From: CAYUYH01 sp964449175
Lineage (GTDB): Bacteria > Planctomycetota > Phycisphaerae > SM23-33
Direction: 5' to 3'
Assembly: GCA_964449175.1 (NCBI GenBank)
Contig: CAYUYH010000108.1
Location: 1 to 8,982 of the forward strand
Length of the DNA stretch: 8,982 nucleotides
Every line of letters begins with the position of its first letter. The stretch's first letter is position 1. The notes below the pieces were generated by a model that was not told where the DNA came from, did no database searches, and saw only the letters and a program-made list of their open reading frames with translations. A program made the position numbers and the translations under genes. Below, piece by piece: positions 5,316 to 8,982 of this stretch.

Positions 5316-6569
5316 GTGCAGGCGCTATTCTACCAAGTGAATCCCGCCGGTTGGCTGGCGTGCAAGCTGGTTTCGCAGTTTTACCGCCCGTGCCTGCTCA
5401 GCCGGCTGGCCGGGCTGTCGCTGCGCGAGACGCCGCCGCCCGAGCTGCCGGGCGACGACTGGGTGAGGTGTCGGACGCTGATGGGCGGCGTCTGCGGGAC
5501 CGACCTGGCGATCCTCGGCCAGACCCAGCCGCCGGACTCCATCCTGCGGGCATTCGGTTCGATGCCGATGATCCTCGGTCACGAGAACCTCGCCGTCGTG
5601 GACGATGTGGGCCCGGCCGTGGATCGAGGCTGGCTGGGCCGGAGAGTCTGCGTCGAGCCGACGCTGTGCTGCGTGGTTCGCGGGATCGACCCGCCGTGCC
5701 GGCCGTGCCGGCGCGGGCAGTTCGGCGTGTGCGAGAACTTCGGCGCCGCGGGCGTCGGCAAGGCTTCTCTGCCGGCCGGCACGAGCATCGGCTACAACAG
5801 CCGGACCGGCGGGGCGTTCGGGGAGTACTTCGTCGCCCACGGCAGCCGGCTCGCGGGCGTGCCGGACGGCCTGAGCGACGAGTTGGCCATACTGACCGAC
5901 CCGCTCGCATGCGCCCTGCACGCCGTGCTCCGCGCGGACCTGTCTGCCGCCGATCAGGTGGCCGTCTACGGCGCGGGCGTGATGGGCCTGGCGACGATCG
6001 CATGCCTGCGGGCGGTGGGCTACGCCGGGCGGATCGACGCGATCGAGCGCAGCCGCTACCTGGCCGAACCTGCCGGGGCCTTCGGGGCGGATGAGTTCCT
6101 GTGCCTGCCGCGCGGCCGGCGCGAGCGGTTCCAGGCCGTCGCCCAGGCGACCGGCAGCAGGATCAACCGCGCGCCTCTTGGCAAGATGATGCTGGCCGGC
6201 GGGTATGACGCCATGTTCGACTGCGTGGGCTCGCCCCAGTCGATCAACGAGACAATTGCGTGGACCGCGCCCGGCGGGCAGGTGGTGCTCGTCGGCACCG
6301 GCTGCGGCGGGCGCGTGGACCTGACCGGCGTGTGGTTCAAGGAGCTGACCGTCACCGGCGCCTACGGGCGCGGGATGGAGAACCTGGGCGGCGAGACGGC
6401 CGAGGCGTACGAGCTCGCCCACAAGCTGATGCAGGCCGGCAAGCTGCCCGTGGCGGGCATGCTGACGCATACCTTCCCGCTGGCCGAGTACCGCCAGGCC
6501 CTCACCGTGGCCCTCAACAAGCCCGCCCACAAGGCGATCAAGGTGGCCTTCGACTTCCGGCAGCGGTAG
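5316..6569 (+). CDS. Zinc-dependent medium-chain alcohol dehydrogenase-like oxidoreductase
   Basis: The 417-residue protein is a zinc-binding MDR dehydrogenase, predicted to oxidise an alcohol or polyol with NAD(P). The GroES-like catalytic domain shows GGVCGTDLAIL (catalytic-zinc Cys60), GHE (His89-Glu90) and TDPLACALHAV (Asp195 region, third ligand area). A Cys-rich lobe, CCVVRGIDPPCRPCRRGQFGVC (118-139 by residue), stands where the structural zinc normally sits. Cys128, Cys131 and Cys139 are in register, but the expected first Cys is Asp125. The Rossmann motif is YGAGVMGL (218-225), and FDCVGS and GGQVVLVGTG follow as in the family. The start is GTG 5316, giving MQALFY as many MDR proteins begin. 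No clear Shine-Dalgarno site is seen. The N-terminus carries an extra ~35-residue stretch before the 'PP.L..D.V' strand. The substrate is not predictable. It is divergent from the phosphodiesterase and upstream of purE, with no evident functional link to either. Confidence 0.9.
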   Translation: MQALFYQVNPAGWLACKLVSQFYRPCLLSRLAGLSLRETPPPELPGDDWVRCRTLMGGVCGTDLAILGQTQPPDSILRAFGSMPMILGHENLAVVDDVGPAVDRGWLGRRVCVEPTLCCVVRGIDPPCRPCRRGQFGVCENFGAAGVGKASLPAGTSIGYNSRTGGAFGEYFVAHGSRLAGVPDGLSDELAILTDPLACALHAVLRADLSAADQVAVYGAGVMGLATIACLRAVGYAGRIDAIERSRYLAEPAGAFGADEFLCLPRGRRERFQAVAQATGSRINRAPLGKMMLAGGYDAMFDCVGSPQSINETIAWTAPGGQVVLVGTGCGGRVDLTGVWFKELTVTGAYGRGMENLGGETAEAYELAHKLMQAGKLPVAGMLTHTFPLAEYRQALTVALNKPAHKAIKVAFDFRQR

Positions 6570-6598
6570 CCGCACGCCGCCGACGGGTGAGACGGCAG

Positions 6599-6626
6599 TT
6601 GAAGCCGCCGGGCGGGCATGTAAGAT
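6599..6626 (+). promoter_or_regulatory. Candidate sigma-70-type promoter for purE
   Basis: TTGAAG (6599-6604) and TAAGAT (6621-6626) are separated by 16 bases in the gap after the dehydrogenase gene, giving 4 of 6 consensus matches at each hexamer. Transcription would start near 6633 and leave a leader of about 58 bases before the purE ATG. This is the best promoter-like pair in the window, though similarity alone does not prove use. Confidence 0.4.
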
Positions 6627-6690
6627 AGCCTGCTGGCCGCGGAGGGTGTTTCAGACCGGGCGGTGGCCCAAGTTCAAAAGGAACAGCACG

Positions 6691-7197
6691 ATGGCTGAAA
6701 GAGAAGCTCTTGTCGGCGTGGTGATGGGCAGCGACAGCGACCTGGAGACGATGCGCTCGTGCGCCAAGCAGTTGGAGGAGTTCGGGATCGCCTTCGAGAT
6801 GCGTGTGATATCGGCTCACCGCACGCCGCAGGTCGCGCACGAGTACGCGACGACGGCTGAGCAGCGGGGCTTGAAGGTCATCATTGCCGCAGCGGGCATG
6901 AGTGCGGCCTTGGGCGGCGTGCTGGCGGCGTGCACGACGCTGCCGGTGATAGGCGTCCCCATCCCCAGCGGTCCGCTGGCCGGCCTTGACGCGGCCCTCA
7001 GCACCATGCAGATGCCGCCCGGCGTGCCCGTGGCGTGCATGAGCATCGGGTCGGCCGGGGCGAAGAACGCGGCGATCCTGGCGGCTGAGATACTCGCCAC
7101 CTCCGACGCGGCGCTGGCCGCGAGGCTCAGGGAATTCAAGAAGGCGCAGACGGCGGCGGTGATGCAGAAAGACTCAGCCGTGCAGGGACTGACCTAG
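6691..7197 (+). CDS. purE: N5-carboxyaminoimidazole ribonucleotide mutase PurE
   Basis: The 168-residue protein is a class I PurE, which converts N5-CAIR to CAIR in de novo purine synthesis as an octamer in the cytoplasm. The diagnostic phosphate-binding loop VGVVMGSDSDLETM lies near the N-terminus, followed by ISAHRTP with the catalytic His. AAGMSAALGGVLAACTTLPVIGVPI and MSIGSAGAKNAAILAAEIL follow at the expected distances, and the length is normal. ATG 6691 is chosen because an AAGGA Shine-Dalgarno site (6678-6682) sits 8 bases before it. The in-frame ATG 6646 would add 15 unconserved residues. The partner gene purK, which supplies N5-CAIR, is not in the window. A promoter-like pair lies in the preceding gap, so purE is probably transcribed separately from the dehydrogenase. 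It converges on the pseudopilin gene with 26 bases between stops and no evident terminator hairpin. Confidence 0.97.
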   Translation: MAEREALVGVVMGSDSDLETMRSCAKQLEEFGIAFEMRVISAHRTPQVAHEYATTAEQRGLKVIIAAAGMSAALGGVLAACTTLPVIGVPIPSGPLAGLDAALSTMQMPPGVPVACMSIGSAGAKNAAILAAEILATSDAALAARLREFKKAQTAAVMQKDSAVQGLT

Positions 7198-7223
7198 CTC
7201 GCTTCTCGGGCGTGTCACTCAGA

Positions 7224-8063
7224 TCAGTCCGCGGCGCCGGCCGGGCGCGAGCTGGGCTGGGTGCGGATCGGCTGGGCGGGTTCGTCCTGCGAGGCCGGCG
7301 GGGGCGCGGGCGCGTCCGGTTTGGCCTCCTGTTCGTCGGTGTTGGCATGTTCGCGGGGCTTCATGCGCAGAGTCTGCCGCTCGTCGCCGACCTTGAGTAC
7401 CACCGAGTCCCACGTAATCTCCACGACCTCTGCCCCGTCGATCTTGTCGCCGACGGCCAAGCGATCGTCGCCGATGAAGGCCACCATGCCGTTGGGCCCG
7501 TTGAACACGCCCTTGAGCGTAAGGCCGGTCTCACTGCGGTCCAAGATGGCGATGTCGATGGGAGGCTGCGGCTTGTCCGTCTCGACGACGACGGGGTCCG
7601 CCGGGCCCACGGCATTCGAGCTTATCTCGCAGGTTTCGATGTTGTAGTACCAGCCCGTCGTGCCGTCCCGCGGGGCTGTCGGCGCCCAGCCGAACATCAC
7701 AGATCGAGCCACCGACTTCTCGCAGAGCGGGTTGGCCGGCCAGTGCTCCATGTAAGGCCCGCACGGCGCCAGCTTGCTGACCTTGCCGCTGCTGTAGGTC
7801 GAGCCGGTCAGGCGCTCGATCATTCCCTCGGTATCCAGCTCGCCGCGCTCGTTGAGGTGCGGGCCGCGCCCGCCGTGGTCGTAGGCGTACTGTTCGATCT
7901 GCTCGGCCATCGTCTCCAGGATGTTGTCGAGGCGGCTATGGCGAGCGCTCTCCCAGGCGTGAACGAACGCGGGCGAGATGATGATGCCCACCATCGCAAG
8001 GAATGCGACGATGATCAGCCCCTCGACCACCGAGTAGCCACGTTGCCGTGTATTGATGCCCAA
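7224..8063 (-). CDS. Pseudopilin (prepilin-type N-terminus) with a C-terminal GspB/GspC-like module
   Basis: The 279-residue protein opens with a short leader, MGINTRQRG, then YSVVEGLIIVAFLAMVGIIISPAF. This is a class III signal: prepilin peptidase would cut after Gly9, leaving Tyr at +1 and the conserved Glu at +5 (Glu14), with a single hydrophobic helix (residues ~15-32). The middle part, CGPYMEHWPANPLC (101-114) and GWYYNIETCEISSN (137-150), resembles the C-terminal half of GspG-type pseudopilins, with Cys101, Cys114 and Cys145. Residues 181-234 form a second module (GVFNGPNGMVAFIGDDRLAVGDKIDGAEVVEI in part), like the periplasmic domains of GspB/GspC/PilP proteins. A Pro/Ala-rich tail ends it. 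The start is TTG 8063, supported by GGAGAGG (plus-strand 8070-8076) 6 bases upstream. It lies 90 bases after the gspB-like gene and is probably in its operon. It likely acts in a type II secretion or type IV pilus-like filament. Confidence 0.85.
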   Translation of the reverse strand: MGINTRQRGYSVVEGLIIVAFLAMVGIIISPAFVHAWESARHSRLDNILETMAEQIEQYAYDHGGRGPHLNERGELDTEGMIERLTGSTYSSGKVSKLAPCGPYMEHWPANPLCEKSVARSVMFGWAPTAPRDGTTGWYYNIETCEISSNAVGPADPVVVETDKPQPPIDIAILDRSETGLTLKGVFNGPNGMVAFIGDDRLAVGDKIDGAEVVEITWDSVVLKVGDERQTLRMKPREHANTDEQEAKPDAPAPPPASQDEPAQPIRTQPSSRPAGAAD

Positions 8064-8153
8064 GACGCACCTCTCCGATCAGTCTCGCCGGGCGGCGCCG
8101 CTGCCCGCCACGGCTTCATCTTCATTCACTTCGCCGATTCGCCGCCCATTGCA
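8064..8153 (-). other. Spacer between gspB-like and pseudopilin genes
   Basis: This 90-base spacer holds the pseudopilin Shine-Dalgarno site (8070-8076) and a GC-rich hairpin in which CGGGC and GCCCG (around 8089-8107) flank GGCGCC. The hairpin could tune the relative expression of the two genes or stabilise the mRNA. I see no separate promoter or gene in it. Confidence 0.3.
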
Positions 8154-8747
8154 TCATTCGTGCGCGCCAGGAAGCTTCTGATGCAGCAGCGGCACGGTGA
8201 CCCTCTTGGCCCCGACGGCGAGCTCAACGTTGTTGCCGTTGATTCCCACCAGGCGGGCGCCCTCGACCATCCCGCCGACGGAGACCATCTGTCCGTTGAT
8301 CAGGGCTGCTTGGCCGGTCGGCCCGGAGACCACCGCGCTGACCTTGAAGCGGGAGGCGTCTCCGCCGACGCACTCGACGTCGCCCGCGGCCGCGGCGGTC
8401 GTGCCAACGGCTGTGGGTCTGGGGGCCGTCTGGTCGGGGGCCGCATTGGCAGTGCCGGTGTCGGCCGCCTCCGCGATCTTGGCGTCCGTTGCGACGGGGG
8501 CCGGCGAGTCGTATGCGACGGCAGACTCCGTGCCGGGCAGCAGGCCTCGGTGCCGCACCAGCAGCATCGTCGTCCCGCCGGCCACGGCCCCGCATATAAC
8601 CACGGCCACCGCCGCCAGCAGCCGTGACCTCTTCGCCGACCCGGCGGCGAAACGCATCGACGGCTTGTAGTCCAGCGCCGGAGCAGTCGCCTGCTCGTTT
8701 GCCGTCTCTGCCTCGACCCGCTTGAGGGCCTCGTGGATCAGGCTCAT
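8154..8747 (-). CDS. GspB-like general secretion protein, single-pass inner-membrane
   Basis: The 197-residue protein begins MSLIHEALKRVEAE, the hallmark cytoplasmic N-terminus of GspB/MSHA-type proteins ('MSLI..ALKRA'). One membrane segment follows at residues ~43-64, then a long Ala/Pro/Thr-rich linker (70-125), and a C-terminal periplasmic domain (134-187) with GPTGQAALINGQMVSVGGMVEGA. The 'ALING..V..G..v.GA.lv.I' pattern is that of the T2SS protein B C-terminal domain. In Aeromonas-type systems GspA(ExeA) and GspB(ExeB) form a complex that helps the secretin ring assemble through peptidoglycan. The same pairing is seen here: the ATG (8745-8747) shares a base with the TAA stop (8747-8749) of the upstream ExeA-like gene, so translation is coupled. 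The identification rests on N-terminal and C-terminal motifs plus context. The linker is compositionally simple and carries no information. Confidence 0.8.
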   Translation of the reverse strand: MSLIHEALKRVEAETANEQATAPALDYKPSMRFAAGSAKRSRLLAAVAVVICGAVAGGTTMLLVRHRGLLPGTESAVAYDSPAPVATDAKIAEAADTGTANAAPDQTAPRPTAVGTTAAAAGDVECVGGDASRFKVSAVVSGPTGQAALINGQMVSVGGMVEGARLVGINGNNVELAVGAKRVTVPLLHQKLPGAHE

Positions 8748-8982
8748 TATGCAGCCTCCTTCAGCTCGCCGGCCGCCAGGCGAACCAGGTCTCGGTTGAT
8801 CTTGAAGGTCTTGTGGACGAACCCAGCCAGGAGGGCCTTGTCGCCAATCGCGTTGATTAGCCGAGGCGTACCGCCCGAGAACTGGAATATCTCCCGCACG
8901 GCCTCGTCGTCGAAGCTGACAGCCTGCCCGTCGCGCCGCCCGGAGGCGACCTGCAAGCGGTGGCGCAGGTACCGCTCCGTCT
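8747..8982 (-). CDS. C-terminal end of an ExeA/GspA-family AAA+ ATPase (5' part outside window)
   Basis: Only the last 77 complete codons are inside the window. The visible sequence starts TERYLRHRLQVASGRR, then FDDEAVREIFQFSGGTPRLINAIGDKALLAG in the expected order. 'RYL.HRL', the 'F...A...I...SGG.PR.IN' sensor-2 region and 'D.ALL.' are the C-terminal signature of ExeA-type ATPases, which energise secretin assembly together with GspB. Walker A and B motifs must lie beyond the right edge. The frame is open to the edge; the first ATG-like codon inside (TTG 8956) is internal, not a start. The TAA stop overlaps the gspB-like start by one base. Transcription therefore runs from outside the window leftward through this gene, the GspB-like gene and the pseudopilin. 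Confidence 0.88.
   Translation of the reverse strand, partial: TERYLRHRLQVASGRRDGQAVSFDDEAVREIFQFSGGTPRLINAIGDKALLAGFVHKTFKINRDLVRLAAGELKEAA

Noticed and set aside
7212..8627. A 471-codon plus-strand ORF opposite the pseudopilin and GspB-like genes
   Set aside because: It runs across two well-supported minus-strand genes and their spacer, shows no recognisable motif, and fits a GC-driven shadow frame.
1..8982. CRISPR arrays, insertion sequences, phage genes, toxin-antitoxin or defence systems
   Set aside because: No regularly spaced direct repeats, transposase or integrase motifs, or recognisable defence domains were seen on either strand. The content is housekeeping and secretion genes.

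Overview
The window is strongly GC-rich chromosomal DNA with closely packed genes on both strands. The gene set suggests a Gram-negative, diderm bacterium, and Planctomycetota of the Phycisphaerae type is my best guess. The reasons are a MetX-MetW fusion protein, a pseudopilin next to ExeA/GspB-type proteins, a lipoprotein with Ca-binding-like repeats and weak Shine-Dalgarno sites at several genes. This taxonomic guess is inference. I saw no insertion sequences, CRISPR array, tRNA or rRNA.

Layout: (1) 1-348 (+) is the 3' end of a LOG-family (TIGR00730-type) gene, interrupted by an in-frame amber codon. (2) 355-965 (-) is a two-gene unit, rnpA then yidD, overlapping by 4 bases and without the usual rpmH neighbour. 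(3) 1162-1419 (+) is a small AtpI/AtpZ-type membrane protein. (4) 1472-1599 (+) is a SAM-I-type riboswitch, followed by a structured leader (1599-1752) and then metXW (1753-3564), one reading frame encoding homoserine O-acyltransferase fused to MetW. (5) 3758-5233 (-) is a putative lipoprotein of the alkaline phosphatase/phosphodiesterase superfamily. It is divergent from (6) 5316-6569 (+), a zinc-dependent medium-chain dehydrogenase. (7) 6691-7197 (+) is purE, with a plausible promoter in the gap before it. (8) 7224-8982 (-) is an operon-like run read right to left: the C-terminal end of an ExeA/GspA-type ATPase, a GspB-like single-pass membrane protein, and a pseudopilin.

How they fit together: the metXW leader is a coherent feedback circuit. 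S-adenosylmethionine, made from the pathway's end product methionine, is expected to bind the aptamer and lower expression of the first committed enzyme. rnpA/yidD couples RNase P protein to a membrane-insertion factor, a widely conserved pairing. The right-hand operon looks like part of a type II secretion or type IV pilus-like machine.

The most unusual observations are: an ungapped ~54-residue module shared by the GspB-like protein and the C-terminal part of the neighbouring pseudopilin; the MetX-MetW fusion under one riboswitch; competing stems in the riboswitch leader; the amber codon in the LOG gene; and a hairpin that masks the rnpA ribosome binding site. I did not find a wholly new multi-gene system.
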